The notes below the pieces were generated by a model. That model did not search any database. It worked only from the letters and a program-made list of their open reading frames with translations, and was not told the origin of the DNA. A stretch of DNA of 64,000 nucleotides from Prevotella sp. UBA6994 (GTDB taxonomy: Bacteria > Bacteroidota > Bacteroidia > Bacteroidales > Bacteroidaceae): assembly GCA_002449845.1 (NCBI GenBank), contig DJXW01000014.1:1-64000 (forward strand). Reading direction: 5' to 3'. Of this stretch, positions 17,388-27,400 are shown piece by piece. The number at the start of each line of letters is the position of its first letter. Position 1 is the stretch's first letter. Position numbers and translations under genes: made by a program.

Positions 17388-18749
17388 ATGGGAAATCCGA
17401 AAGCATTTTTAGAAATACACCGCCAAGAGGCGGGTTATCGTCCGATTCACGATAGAATCCACGACTTTGGTGAAGTAGAACAGACACTCAACACTCGTGA
17501 GCGCAAGTTGCAAGCCTCTCGGTGTATGGATTGTGGAGTACCGTTTTGTCATTGGGCTTGTCCGTTGGGCAACAAGCCGCCAGAGTGGAATGATGCGTTG
17601 TATAAAGGTGATTGGGAAATGGCATATCGTTTACTTAGTGCCACCAATCCTTTCCCGGAGTTTACTGGACGCATTTGTCCTGCTCTTTGTGAGAAGGCTT
17701 GCGTGCTGAACCTCATTGAGCATGAGCCTACTACCAACCGTGAGGATGAGTGTGCTATTACTGAAGCGGCATTCCGTGAAGGATATATCACCGTGCATCA
17801 TCCCATCCGTAATGGAAAGAAGGTTGCCGTTATCGGTGCTGGTCCTGCAGGACTTGCTGCTGCCAATGACTTGAATTTAATGGGCTATTCTGTAACCGTC
17901 TTTGAGAAGAATGAGGCAGCAGGGGGATTGTTGAGATATGGTATTCCAAATTTTAAGTTGAATAAGACGATTATTGACCGTCGCATGAGGCTGTTAGAGG
18001 AAGAGGGGATAGAGTTTAGGTTTAATTCGGAGGTCTCGGAGTTCTCAGAGTTCTCGGAGTTCTCAGAGTTCTCGGAGTACTCTGCCATTATCATCGCTAC
18101 TGGCACCCCCGTCGCTCGCAATCTCAATATCCCTGGCCGTGACTTGAAGGGTGTACACTTTGCCCTTGACCTTCTTGCCCAGCAGAATCGAGTGCTGGCA
18201 GGTAAGGAGTTTAGCAAGGAAGAACGTATTACAGCGAAAGGCAAGGATGTGCTTGTCATTGGTGGTGGCGATACGGGAAGTGATTGTATTGGTACGGCTC
18301 ACCGTCAGGGATGCAAGAGCGTTACACAGATAGAGATCATGCCTAAACCCATAGAAGGACCTGTGGATCCGAAGAATCCCTGGCCCAACTACCCACGTAC
18401 ATTAAAAACCACTTCTTCACATGAAGAGGGATGTGTGCGGAGATGGAATATAAATACACTTGAGTTCTTGGGAAAAGATGGTAAGGTGACGGGTGTCAAG
18501 GTACAGGAAATCGATTGGCAACCTAATCCCGAAGGTGGTCGCCCACTGATGGTGGAAAAGGGAAAGCCGGAAATCATCAAGGCTGAACTTGTGCTTTTGG
18601 CAATGGGTTTTCTCAAGCCCGAACATCCCAAATATGCTGAAAATGTCTTTGTCTGTGGGGATGCTGCCAATGGTGCTTCATTGGTGGTACGCGCCATGGC
18701 AAGTGGTAAGAAAATAGCAACTCAAGTACATCAATACCTTTCAAGATGA
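17388..18749 (+). CDS. gltD: Glutamate synthase, small subunit, with in-frame SEF repeat
   Basis: Protein of 453 residues from the ATG at 17388. N-terminal cysteines CMDCGVPFCHWACPLGNK and RICPALCEKACVL form the Fe-S region; two Rossmann motifs follow (VAVIGAGPAGLAAAN for FAD, VLVIGGGDTGSDC for NADPH). It passes electrons from NADPH to GltB. Oddly, between EEGIEFRFNSEV and SAIIIATGTPVA the normal short loop is replaced by five Ser-Glu-Phe/Tyr repeats encoded by tandem 9-bp units (18026-18079). Its location between the two nucleotide-binding lobes suggests a surface loop, so activity may be kept. The stop overlaps the dapF start as ATGA. Confidence 0.95.
   Translation: MGNPKAFLEIHRQEAGYRPIHDRIHDFGEVEQTLNTRERKLQASRCMDCGVPFCHWACPLGNKPPEWNDALYKGDWEMAYRLLSATNPFPEFTGRICPALCEKACVLNLIEHEPTTNREDECAITEAAFREGYITVHHPIRNGKKVAVIGAGPAGLAAANDLNLMGYSVTVFEKNEAAGGLLRYGIPNFKLNKTIIDRRMRLLEEEGIEFRFNSEVSEFSEFSEFSEFSEYSAIIIATGTPVARNLNIPGRDLKGVHFALDLLAQQNRVLAGKEFSKEERITAKGKDVLVIGGGDTGSDCIGTAHRQGCKSVTQIEIMPKPIEGPVDPKNPWPNYPRTLKTTSSHEEGCVRRWNINTLEFLGKDGKVTGVKVQEIDWQPNPEGGRPLMVEKGKPEIIKAELVLLAMGFLKPEHPKYAENVFVCGDAANGASLVVRAMASGKKIATQVHQYLSR
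18026..18079 (+). repeat. In-frame 9-bp tandem repeat in gltD
   Basis: Five units of CTCGGAGTT or CTCAGAGTT, alternating G and A, run from 18035 to 18079. A sixth, diverged unit (TTCGGAGGT) begins at 18026. Each unit encodes Ser-Glu-Phe (Tyr in the last). A 9-bp family with core CTCCGAG recurs at the end of the symporter gene at 56363-56407. Confidence 0.9.
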
Positions 18750-19573
18750 TGAAGACACCGTTTACGAAAATGCACGGGGCTGGCAATGATTACATTTATG
18801 TCAATACCATGTCGTACACCGTTCAACATCCGGAAAAGACTGCCATCCTATGGAGTGACCGTCATAAGGGCATTGGTTCGGATGGGTTGGTTTTGATAGG
18901 TTCTCCGTATTCCCTTGCTCCCACGCAAGAAGCAGATTTCTCTATGCGTATATTCAATGCTGATGGAAGTGAGGCAATGATGTGTGGCAATGCCTCTCGT
19001 TGTATAGGAAAATACTTGTATGAGCGAGGATTGACCCATAAGGAAACGATAAAATTACAGACGTTGTCAGGCATCAAGACGCTCAACCTTCATGTCTCCG
19101 ATGGGATAGTGGAGAGTGTCACCGTAGATATGTTGGAGCCTGTCTTGGAGAACAAAAATCAATATCTGCCTACTGATGGATTACGTGAGGGCGTTTTTGT
19201 TTCGATGGGCAATCCGCATTATGTGATTTTTACCCATGACGTGAATGAGGTAGAGCAGGTGGGCAGGGTGTTGGAATGTCATCCTGCTTTCCCCGAACGG
19301 TGCAACATCGAGTTTGCCGCCATTCAAGAAGATGGCTTAATCCGTGTGCGTGTATGGGAACGAGGCAGTGGCATTACGATGGCTTGTGGTACGGGGGCGT
19401 GTGCAACAGCCGTAGCTGCTTTTGTCATGGGTAGATGTGGTAGAAAGTCGCAGATTGTCATGGATGGTGGAACGCTTCATATAGAATGGAACGAATCAGA
19501 CAATCACGTATATATGACAGGTCCTGCTGCCTTTGTGTTCGACGGTGAGGCAGAACAGGGAGTTCAGGAGTAA
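18746..19573 (+). CDS. dapF: Diaminopimelate epimerase
   Basis: Enzyme of 275 residues with the two active-site cysteines in their family contexts: NADGSEAMMCGNASR (Cys80) and MACGTGACATAVAA (Cys214). It interconverts LL- and meso-diaminopimelate for lysine and peptidoglycan synthesis without cofactor. The ATG overlaps the gltD stop in ATGA, so translation is probably coupled. The position between gltD and glnN places this lysine-pathway gene inside the glutamate/glutamine operon, presumably under the same nitrogen control. The C-terminal end is acidic (DGEAEQGVQE). Confidence 0.95.
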   Translation: MMKTPFTKMHGAGNDYIYVNTMSYTVQHPEKTAILWSDRHKGIGSDGLVLIGSPYSLAPTQEADFSMRIFNADGSEAMMCGNASRCIGKYLYERGLTHKETIKLQTLSGIKTLNLHVSDGIVESVTVDMLEPVLENKNQYLPTDGLREGVFVSMGNPHYVIFTHDVNEVEQVGRVLECHPAFPERCNIEFAAIQEDGLIRVRVWERGSGITMACGTGACATAVAAFVMGRCGRKSQIVMDGGTLHIEWNESDNHVYMTGPAAFVFDGEAEQGVQE

Positions 19574-19640
19574 CAAGGAGTTAAGTAGTTCAGATAAATG
19601 TTTTTTTAGAAGATTATTAATTAATACAAACACAAATAAT

Positions 19641-21857
19641 ATGGAAGCATTAAGATTTCAAGTTGTCGGTGAGGCTTTCAAGAAGAAGCCACTCGACGTG
19701 CAAGTACCGAGTGAGAGACCTGCCAAATATTTTGGAAAGAAGGTTTTCAATCGTGAGAAAATGTATAAGTATTTGCCGAAGGATGTCTATGAGAAGATGA
19801 TAGATGTAATGGATAATGGCGCAAGGTTGGATCGTGCCGTTGCTGATGCCGTTGCAGAAGGAATGAAGCAATGGGCTACGGAAAACGGAGTGACGCATTA
19901 TACCCATTGGTTCCAACCTCTGACGGAAGGAACGGCTGAAAAGCACGACTCTTTCATCGAGCATGATGGCAAGGGTGGCATGGTGGAAGAGTTTACTGGT
20001 AAATTGTTGGTTCAGCAAGAACCTGATGCCTCTTCTTTCCCCTCTGGTGGCATTCGTTCTACCTTTGAGGCTCGTGGCTATTCGGCTTGGGATCCAACAT
20101 CGCCCGTCTTCATCATTGATGATACATTGTGTATTCCCACCGTATTTATCAGTTATAGTGGCGAAGCTCTCGACTATAAGGCTCCTTTGCTCCGTGCGCT
20201 CCATGCAGTAAACGTGGCGGCAACGGATGTTTGTCATTATTTTGATCCTACGGTAAAGAAGGTTACTTCTAACCTGGGATGGGAGCAGGAGTATTTCCTT
20301 GTTGATGAAGGATTGTATGCTGCTCGTCCCGATTTGTTGTTGACAGGTCGAACTTTGATGGGACATGACTCTGCGAAAAACCAACAGATGGACGATCATT
20401 ATTTTGGTGCTATCCCAGAGCGTGTGGCTGCCTTCATGAAGGAACTCGAAATCGTGGCTCTTGAATTGGGCGTTCCTTGCAAGACTCGTCACAATGAGGT
20501 GGCTCCTAATCAATTCGAGCTGGCACCTATATTCGAGGAGACCAATCTTGCCGTAGATCATAATATGTTGCTCATGTCCATGATGAAACGCGTGGCTCGC
20601 AAGCATGGTTTCCGTGTGTTGTTGCACGAAAAGCCCTTTGCTGGCATTAACGGTAGTGGTAAGCACAACAACTGGAGTCTCTCTACAGACAATGGTATCT
20701 TGCTCCATGCTCCTGGCAAGGATGCTATTCAGAACTTGCGTTTCGCCACCTTTATCGTGGAAACACTGATGGGCGTTTATCGTCACAACGGATTGTTGAA
20801 GGCAAGTATCATGAGTGCTACAAATGCACATCGTCTTGGTGCAAACGAGGCTCCTCCTGCCATCATCTCTTCTTTCTTGGGAACGCAATTGTCTGAATTG
20901 CTCGACCATATCGAAAAGGCTGACAAGGAGAATATCCTCGTCATGGACGGAAAGCAGGGGATGAAGTTGGATATTCCTGAGATTCCCGAACTGCTGATTG
21001 ACAATACCGACCGCAACCGCACCTCTCCTTTCGCCTTTACTGGCAATCGTTTCGAGTTCCGTGCCGTTGGTAGTGAGGCAAACTGTGCCAGTGCCATGAT
21101 TGCCTTAAACAGTGCTGTGGCTGAGGCTCTTGTCGATTTCAAGAAACGCGTGGATGCTCGTGTCGCTGAGATAGCTCAGAAGTTTGAGGGAACGGGACAC
21201 AATGCCACTTTCCATGCTATCATCGACATCTTGCGCGAAGACATCAAGACCTGCAAGCCTATCCGATTTGATGGCAATGGCTATTCTGATGAATGGGTTG
21301 TGGAAGCTACCAGACGAGGACTTGACGTAGAGAAGTCTTGCCCGAAGATTTTTGAGCGTTACCTCGATCCAGAGAGTATTGAGATGTTTGAGAGCCTTGG
21401 CGTGATGACCAAGAAAGAACTGGAAGCTCGTAATGAGGTGAAATGGGAAACGTACACCAAGAAAATACAAATTGAGGCTCGCGTGTTGGGCGACCTCTCC
21501 ATGAATCATATCATCCCAGTAGCTACCCGCTACCAATCGCAATTGCTGAAGAACGTGGGAAATATGGCGGCTGTCTTCTCTGCGGAAAAAGCCCAAAAAC
21601 TCTCTGCCCGCAATATCCAACTCATTGAGGAAATCGCTGAACGTACATCCATGATTGAAAAACAGGTGGACGAATTGGTCAACGCGCGTAAGCTTGCCAA
21701 TAAGATAGAGGATGAACACGACAAGGCGATTGCCTATCACGATACCGTAGAGTCAAAACTTGACGATATCCGTTATCAGATAGACAAACTGGAATTGATA
21801 GTGGATGATAGTTGTTGGCCATTACCTAAATATCGTGAGTTATTATTCATCAGATAA
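19641..21857 (+). CDS. glnN: Type III glutamine synthetase
   Basis: Complete GSIII of 738 residues from the ATG at 19641 (MEALRFQVVGEAF); the frame is open further upstream, but only this start gives the usual N-terminus. Active-site blocks seen include GWEQEYFLVDE, KTRHNEVAPNQFELAP and HEKPFAGINGSGKHNNWS. GSIII is the large form found in Bacteroidota and cyanobacteria and makes glutamine from glutamate, ammonia and ATP. It lies 67 nt after dapF at the end of the gltB-gltD-dapF string, which completes a GS/GOGAT pair. A hairpin array ending in TTTTTT follows the stop. Confidence 0.96.
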   Translation: MEALRFQVVGEAFKKKPLDVQVPSERPAKYFGKKVFNREKMYKYLPKDVYEKMIDVMDNGARLDRAVADAVAEGMKQWATENGVTHYTHWFQPLTEGTAEKHDSFIEHDGKGGMVEEFTGKLLVQQEPDASSFPSGGIRSTFEARGYSAWDPTSPVFIIDDTLCIPTVFISYSGEALDYKAPLLRALHAVNVAATDVCHYFDPTVKKVTSNLGWEQEYFLVDEGLYAARPDLLLTGRTLMGHDSAKNQQMDDHYFGAIPERVAAFMKELEIVALELGVPCKTRHNEVAPNQFELAPIFEETNLAVDHNMLLMSMMKRVARKHGFRVLLHEKPFAGINGSGKHNNWSLSTDNGILLHAPGKDAIQNLRFATFIVETLMGVYRHNGLLKASIMSATNAHRLGANEAPPAIISSFLGTQLSELLDHIEKADKENILVMDGKQGMKLDIPEIPELLIDNTDRNRTSPFAFTGNRFEFRAVGSEANCASAMIALNSAVAEALVDFKKRVDARVAEIAQKFEGTGHNATFHAIIDILREDIKTCKPIRFDGNGYSDEWVVEATRRGLDVEKSCPKIFERYLDPESIEMFESLGVMTKKELEARNEVKWETYTKKIQIEARVLGDLSMNHIIPVATRYQSQLLKNVGNMAAVFSAEKAQKLSARNIQLIEEIAERTSMIEKQVDELVNARKLANKIEDEHDKAIAYHDTVESKLDDIRYQIDKLELIVDDSCWPLPKYRELLFIR

Positions 21858-21882
21858 GTATTGGTCATTGCTTATATTGTTA

Positions 21883-21972
21883 AATCTGCGTCGTAGTTTT
21901 AGTAAACTGCGACGCAGATTAATAAAACTGTGACGTAGATTAAGTAATCTGCGACACAGATTTAACTTTTTT
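21883..21972. repeat. Intergenic array of four 17-bp units, 21-bp period, ending in a T run
   Basis: Four 17-bp units start at 21883, 21904, 21925 and 21946, with 4-bp spacers. They follow the form AAWCTG-5 bp-CAGWTT; unit 4 (AATCTGCGACACAGATT) has perfect 6-bp arms. Unit 1 pairs with unit 2 across the TAGT spacer in a stem of about 17 bp, and unit 3 pairs with unit 4 across AAGT, so two strong hairpins form. A run of six T (21967-21972) follows, so the array may also be the glnN terminator. It lies between convergent genes. Confidence 0.85.
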
Positions 21973-21984
21973 GATGCTTTTTCT

Positions 21985-22929
21985 TTATTTCGATAGATGT
22001 TCCAACATGTCTTTGGTCATGGCGGTGAGGTTATATTGAGGTTGCCAATCCCATTCCTGACGAGCGGCAGAGTCATCGAGACGATTAGGCCATGAGTCGG
22101 CTATTGCCTGTTTCATGGGGTCAACGTTGTATTCCATCTCAAACTCTGGGCGCAGTTTCTTGATTTCCTCGTAAATGATTTGAGGATCAAAGCTCATGGA
22201 CGCTACGTTAAACCCATTTCTGTGAATCAGTCGGGTAGGGTCGGCTTCCATCAAGGATATGGCTGCATGGAGTGCATCGGGCATATACATCATGTCTAAG
22301 AACGTGCCTTGTCGGAGTGGACAAATAAACTTTTCCTTCCTCACGGCAGCGTAGAAAATGTCAACGGCATAGTCGGTGGTTCCTCCACCAGGAAGAGTGA
22401 GGTAAGAAATGATTCCAGGGAAGCGCACCGAGCGAGTATCTACACCATATTTATAATAATAGTAATCACTCAGCAATTCGGTGGTCACCTTTGAGATTCC
22501 ATAGATAGTACGTGGACGTTGGATGGTGTCTTGTGGGGTCATGTCGTGAGGTGTTTCCAAGCCAAACGAACCGATAGAACTGGGCGTGAAAACGGCACAA
22601 TGTTGTTGGCGGGCAATCTCAAGGATGTTGAACAAACCGTCGATACCGATTTTCCATGCCAGTAGAGGTTTCGACTCTGCCACTACAGACAACAAGGCGG
22701 CAAGATTGAAGATTGTGTCTATCTGGTATTTTTTGACCACATCCAAGAGCATTTCGCTATTGGTAACGTCGGCGAGAGCGGAAGGTCCTCCCTCTTTCAG
22801 TTCGCCTGTGGGTTCTGCCCCGTGTATGTATCCGGCAATGACATGTTCATTGCCATAACGTTTTCTTAATTCCCGTGTGAGTTCAGATCCTATTTGTCCT
22901 GTAGAACCAATGATCAGTATATTCTTCAT
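21985..22929 (-). CDS. tdh: NAD-dependent epimerase-type L-threonine dehydrogenase
   Basis: Extended short-chain dehydrogenase of 314 residues. The Rossmann motif ILIIGSTGQIGSEL lies at the N-terminus and the catalytic YGISK (Tyr-x3-Lys) near residue 144. GLETP, RFPGIIS and the C-terminal WPNRLDDSAARQEWDW are typical of SDR-type threonine dehydrogenases rather than sugar epimerases. It oxidises threonine to 2-amino-3-oxobutyrate. The divergent neighbour encodes the ligase that uses this product, which strongly supports the call. A possible -7 element (TTATTTTG) lies 39 nt upstream. Confidence 0.85.
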   Translation of the reverse strand: MKNILIIGSTGQIGSELTRELRKRYGNEHVIAGYIHGAEPTGELKEGGPSALADVTNSEMLLDVVKKYQIDTIFNLAALLSVVAESKPLLAWKIGIDGLFNILEIARQQHCAVFTPSSIGSFGLETPHDMTPQDTIQRPRTIYGISKVTTELLSDYYYYKYGVDTRSVRFPGIISYLTLPGGGTTDYAVDIFYAAVRKEKFICPLRQGTFLDMMYMPDALHAAISLMEADPTRLIHRNGFNVASMSFDPQIIYEEIKKLRPEFEMEYNVDPMKQAIADSWPNRLDDSAARQEWDWQPQYNLTAMTKDMLEHLSK

Positions 22930-22967
22930 GTTGATAATAGTTATTAAGTCGATGTCAATTAATGCTG

Positions 22968-23090
22968 CAAAATAACAACCTTTTTTTTAAATAAATGAGA
23001 TTCTTTGTATAAAACACGTTTAAAAATGCGCAATTTTAAGTAATTATAACAAAATAACCATTTATATCTCGAAAATTATCTGTTATTTTG
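22968..23090. promoter_or_regulatory. Divergent tdh / kbl promoter region
   Basis: Both directions carry TTATTTTG, one mismatch from TAnnTTTG: on the minus strand at 22968-22975 for tdh and on the plus strand at 23083-23090 for kbl. The region between is very AT-rich. The symmetrical use of the same off-consensus element suggests coordinated expression, but no operator is evident. Confidence 0.4.
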
Positions 23091-23118
23091 CGTGGTTATT
23101 ACTATTAATTCTATTATC

Positions 23119-24306
23119 ATGTACGGAAAAATGAAAGAACATCTCAGTCAGACGCTCGCTGAGATTCGTGAAGCTGGGCTTTACAAAGAAGAGCGTTTCA
23201 TAGAAAGTCCACAACGTGCTGCCATTCAGGTGAAGGGGCAGGAAGTATTAAACTTTTGTGCCAACAACTATTTAGGATTGTCTGACAATCCCCGTTTGAT
23301 AGAGGGAGCCAAGAAGATGATGGATCAAAGGGGCTTCGGTATGTCGAGTGTGCGCTTCATCTGTGGAACGCAAGACATTCATAAGCAGTTGGAGGCAGCC
23401 ATCAGTGATTATTTCAAAACCGAGGATACCATTCTTTATGCTGCATGTTTTGATGCCAATGGTGGCGTGTTTGAACCCTTGTTTACTGACGAGGATGCCA
23501 TTATCAGCGATGCACTCAATCATGCGTCGATTATAGATGGTGTCCGTCTGTGCAAGGCAAAGCGTTATCGTTATGCTAATGCCGACATGGCAGACTTGGA
23601 AAGATGCTTGCAGGAAGCACAGGCACAACGGTTCCGTATCATCGTGACGGATGGTGTGTTCTCGATGGATGGAAATGTTGCCCCAATGGATAAGATTTGC
23701 GACCTTGCCGAGAAATACGATGCTCTTGTGATGGTAGATGAGAGTCATTCGGCTGGCGTAGTGGGAGAAACGGGACATGGAGTGAGCGAGTTCTTCCATA
23801 CCTATGGACGTGTGGATATTTATACGGGTACTTTAGGTAAGGCATTTGGCGGTGCTTTGGGTGGATTCACCACTGGACGTAAGGAAATCATCGACTTGCT
23901 CAGACAGCGCAGTCGTCCTTATCTCTTCTCTAACTCCTTGGCTCCTTGTATCATAGGTGCTTCGCTTGAAGTGTTTAAGATGCTCAAGGAAAGCAATGAA
24001 CTGCATGATAAGCTGGTAGAGAATGTCAACTATTTTCGTGATCAAATGATGGCTGCCGGTTTTGACATCAAGCCTACGCAAAGTGCCATTTGCGCGGTGA
24101 TGTTATATGATGCTAAATTGTCGCAGGAATATGCTGCCAAGATGCAGGAAGAAGGTATTTACGTGACGGGATTCTATTATCCGGTGGTTCCCAAAGGACA
24201 GGCTCGTATCAGGGTTCAGCTATCTGCGGGTCACACCCGTGAACAACTTGACAAGTGTATCAATGCATTTATCAAGGTGGGGAAGGAATTAGGTGTTTTG
24301 AAGTAA
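23119..24306 (+). CDS. kbl: Glycine C-acetyltransferase (2-amino-3-ketobutyrate CoA ligase)
   Basis: PLP enzyme of 395 residues from the ATG at 23119 (MYGKMKEHLSQTLAEIREAG), an N-terminus that matches Kbl proteins; a GTG at 23092 is a poorer start. Seen motifs are NFCANNYLGLSDNP, the VDESHSAGVVG aspartate block and TLGKAFGGALGG, whose lysine binds PLP. It splits 2-amino-3-oxobutyrate with CoA into glycine and acetyl-CoA. It faces the threonine dehydrogenase gene, so the pair forms the threonine-to-glycine route. Confidence 0.95.
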   Translation: MYGKMKEHLSQTLAEIREAGLYKEERFIESPQRAAIQVKGQEVLNFCANNYLGLSDNPRLIEGAKKMMDQRGFGMSSVRFICGTQDIHKQLEAAISDYFKTEDTILYAACFDANGGVFEPLFTDEDAIISDALNHASIIDGVRLCKAKRYRYANADMADLERCLQEAQAQRFRIIVTDGVFSMDGNVAPMDKICDLAEKYDALVMVDESHSAGVVGETGHGVSEFFHTYGRVDIYTGTLGKAFGGALGGFTTGRKEIIDLLRQRSRPYLFSNSLAPCIIGASLEVFKMLKESNELHDKLVENVNYFRDQMMAAGFDIKPTQSAICAVMLYDAKLSQEYAAKMQEEGIYVTGFYYPVVPKGQARIRVQLSAGHTREQLDKCINAFIKVGKELGVLK

Positions 24307-24331
24307 AAATGTATCATGTTTATGCATTTTT
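24305..24331 (+). terminator. Possible terminator at the kbl stop
   Basis: AAAAATG (24305-24311) and CATTTTT (24325-24331) form a 7-bp AT-rich stem that ends in a T run and overlaps the kbl stop codon. It is weak but in the right place to end kbl before the SusC operon. Confidence 0.4.
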
Positions 24332-24409
24332 CTTAACTTGCATATCGATACTGGCAAAATAGTACCATTATTTAGTAAGATAATATCATATCTATTTTCA
24401 AATAATTCT

Positions 24410-24417
24410 TATCTTTG
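24410..24417 (+). promoter_or_regulatory. -7 promoter element (TATCTTTG) of the SusC operon
   Basis: TATCTTTG matches TAnnTTTG and lies 61 nt upstream of the SusC ATG. The remaining leader is AT-rich. No convincing TTTG box lies 19-21 nt further upstream, so a regulator may be needed. Confidence 0.5.
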
Positions 24418-24478
24418 CAAAAATTTTTCTAAGAATCTAAAGATATTTTTCATAATAAACCTAAGAAAATACTTAAGT

Positions 24479-27400
24479 ATGAGTCTGAGTTTTAGAAAAA
24501 CCCTGCTGCTAATGGGCGCATGTGCCACTGTAGGAGCCATTCCTACCCAGCAAGCCAATGCCGCCTCACCGACAGGAGCCACCAATGTGGTTCAGCAGCT
24601 AAAGAAAGTGACAGGTGTCGTCAGTGATTCCTTTGGTCCCGTAGTGGGAGCAACAATCATGGAGAAAGGCACTAGTAATGGAACGGTTACTGACGTGAAC
24701 GGTAACTTCTCCTTGAATGTGAACCCGGGTGCAACGCTCGTGGTGTCTTACATTGGCTTTGCCTCACAAGAAATTGTGGTGGGCAATCAATCTTCTCTGA
24801 ACATTACCCTTCAGGAAGACAACACAAGTCTTGATGAAGTGGTGGTCGTGGGTTATGGTGTACAAAAGAAGAAATTGGTGACAGGTGCTACCGTTGAGGT
24901 GAAGGGCGATGACATTACCAAGCTCAACACCACTCAGGTACTTGGAGCCTTGCAGAGCCAAAGCCCTGGTGTGAGCATCCAGGCGGTTTCTGGTCAGCCA
25001 GGTGATGGATTTAAGGTTGCCATTCGTGGTGCAGGTACCAATGGAGACACAAAACCTTTGTATGTAATTGACGGTGTAGCGGGTGGCGACATCAACAACT
25101 TGAACCCTGCTGACATTGAGCGTATCGACGTATTGAAAGACGCTGCATCTTGTGCCATCTATGGTTCTGCCGCTGCCAATGGTGTTATCCTCGTGACCAC
25201 CAAGCAAGGTAAGGAAGGTAGCGTACAAGTATCTTACGATGGTAACATTGGTTGGTCAAATGTTTACCGTATGCCACAGTTGCTCACAGCTAAGCAATAT
25301 ATGGAAGTACAAGACTTGGTACGTTTCAATAGTGGCGTAGCTCCACGTAACTGGGCTGATTTTGTAGATGCTGACTTGCTGAAAGCTTACCAAAACGGAA
25401 CCAATGAAGGTTCTAATTTCATGGAAGCCATTCGCAACAAGAATGCCGTTACTACCAGTCATGCTGTGAATGTCGCTGGTGGTTCAGAGTATTCTAAGTT
25501 CTCTACAGGTATTGGCTATCAATATCAAGACGGTGTGTTTGGAAATTTGGTGAAGTCAGACTTCCGTCGTTTCACATTCCGCTTGAACTCTGAACACATT
25601 ATCTATCGTAACTCCAAAGGTTTGGATGTCATCAAGGTTGGTGAAAACGTTTATTGGCAACATCGCCAGACACAAGGTTTACAACAAGGAAACCAATATT
25701 CTAACGAAATATCGAATATGTTGCGTGCCAATCCTATGATACCTATTTATAATGCGAATGGAGAATGGTTTGGTTATGATGACATGAAAGGTTCGGGATT
25801 GTCAAAGAATGGATGGTTTGATTATAACTCTTATACCAACAACCCCATTGCTTCGATGATGTACAATCAAAGTGCTAACAACAAGAGTATCAGTTATGGT
25901 CTTAATGCTGTTGGTTACATTGAGATTCAGCCTATTAAGGGACTTACCTATCGTGGACAAATAAACTATAACCAAAGTTCATGGTCATGGCGTGCATATC
26001 TTCCTGTTTATCACTTGAATGACCAAGGTGCAAGCCGAGAGATAGACCAAGCAACCAACCAAACTGGTCAAGGTTGGGGTTGGGGTACAACCAATACTTT
26101 GAACTTTAAGTTTGATATTTCCAAGTTGCACAACTTTGATATCCTCGTTGGTACGGAGTACGGAATGTCTAAACCTGATTATGGTTTCACATTGAATGCA
26201 ACTGCCAATAATTCTATTTTTGGCGACTTGCGTCACGCATATATGTCCTTCATGAAAGACAATACTCAGAAAGCCACTGTTTCTGGTTCTCCTTATGGTG
26301 ATTCAAGAAGTATGTCTTACTTCGGTCGTTTGAACTACGACTACGCTGAGAAGTATATGTTTACCGCTATCTTCCGTGCTGATGGTAGTTCTGTATTTGC
26401 ACCAGGACACCGCTGGGGTTACTTCCCCTCATTCTCTGCAGGTTGGGTAGTGTCTAACGAAAAGTTTATGCAAAGTACTTCTTCATGGCTCGACTTCTTG
26501 AAGATTCGTGCAGGTTGGGGACAAAATGGTAACAAGAACATCGTTGATGGTTTTGCTTATCAGGCAACATTTGGCTATGACGCTTACAGTAACTATTCTT
26601 TTGGAAACAACAAAGATGGTTATACTAATGGTGCATCTCCTAAGCGTTTGGCTAATACTGAACTTACTTGGGAAACCTCTGAGCAGCTTGACTTAGGTCT
26701 CGATGCACGTTTCTTCAACGGAAGACTTGGCTTGGTATTCGACTGGTATAGGAAGACCACGAAAGACTTGTTGCTTAACGTACCTATTCCTCCAACCACA
26801 GGTTTCAAGACACAGTTGAAGAATGCCGGTACTGTACGTAACACGGGTATTGAGTTTGCCTTGAATTGGCGTGATCAAATTGGCGCATTTAAATATGGTG
26901 CAAGTTGGAATATTGCCGTTAATAAGAATAAGGTGACCAAAGTTAACAGTGAACAAGACTATAATAATGGTGGTTTAGACTTGTTGGCTCAAGGTACAGG
27001 CTACATGGCACGTTTCCAAGAAGGTCATCCTATTGGTTACTTCTGGGGATATAAGACAGACGGTGTTATTCAGAACCAAGACGATTTGGCTGCTTATGTT
27101 GCTACTCTGAAGGATGGAAACGCTGCCAACTCTTTGCAGGGTTCCGGTCTGAAGCCAGGTGACTTGAAGTTTGTTGATGTTAATGGCGACGGAGTCATTG
27201 ATGCTGAAGACAAGACCGACCTTGGTAATCCACATCCAGATGTGACGATGGGTCTTACATTGAATGCTGAATACAAAGGCTTTGATTTCAGTGTAACAGG
27301 TTATGCTGCTCTCGGTCAACAAGTGGCTCGCTCATATCGTAAGTTTACAGACGGTGAGCAAGAAAACTATACCACAGAAGTTTATAGCTATTGGAATGGT

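Noticed and set aside
19650..20909. Long open frame (419 codons) antisense to glnN
   Set aside because: It is the mirror of a highly conserved enzyme gene with biased codons and shows no recognisable domain, promoter or signal.
24338..24478. N-terminal extension of the SusC protein
   Set aside because: The extension is AT-rich leader containing the -7 element; the ATG at 24479 gives a normal signal peptide.
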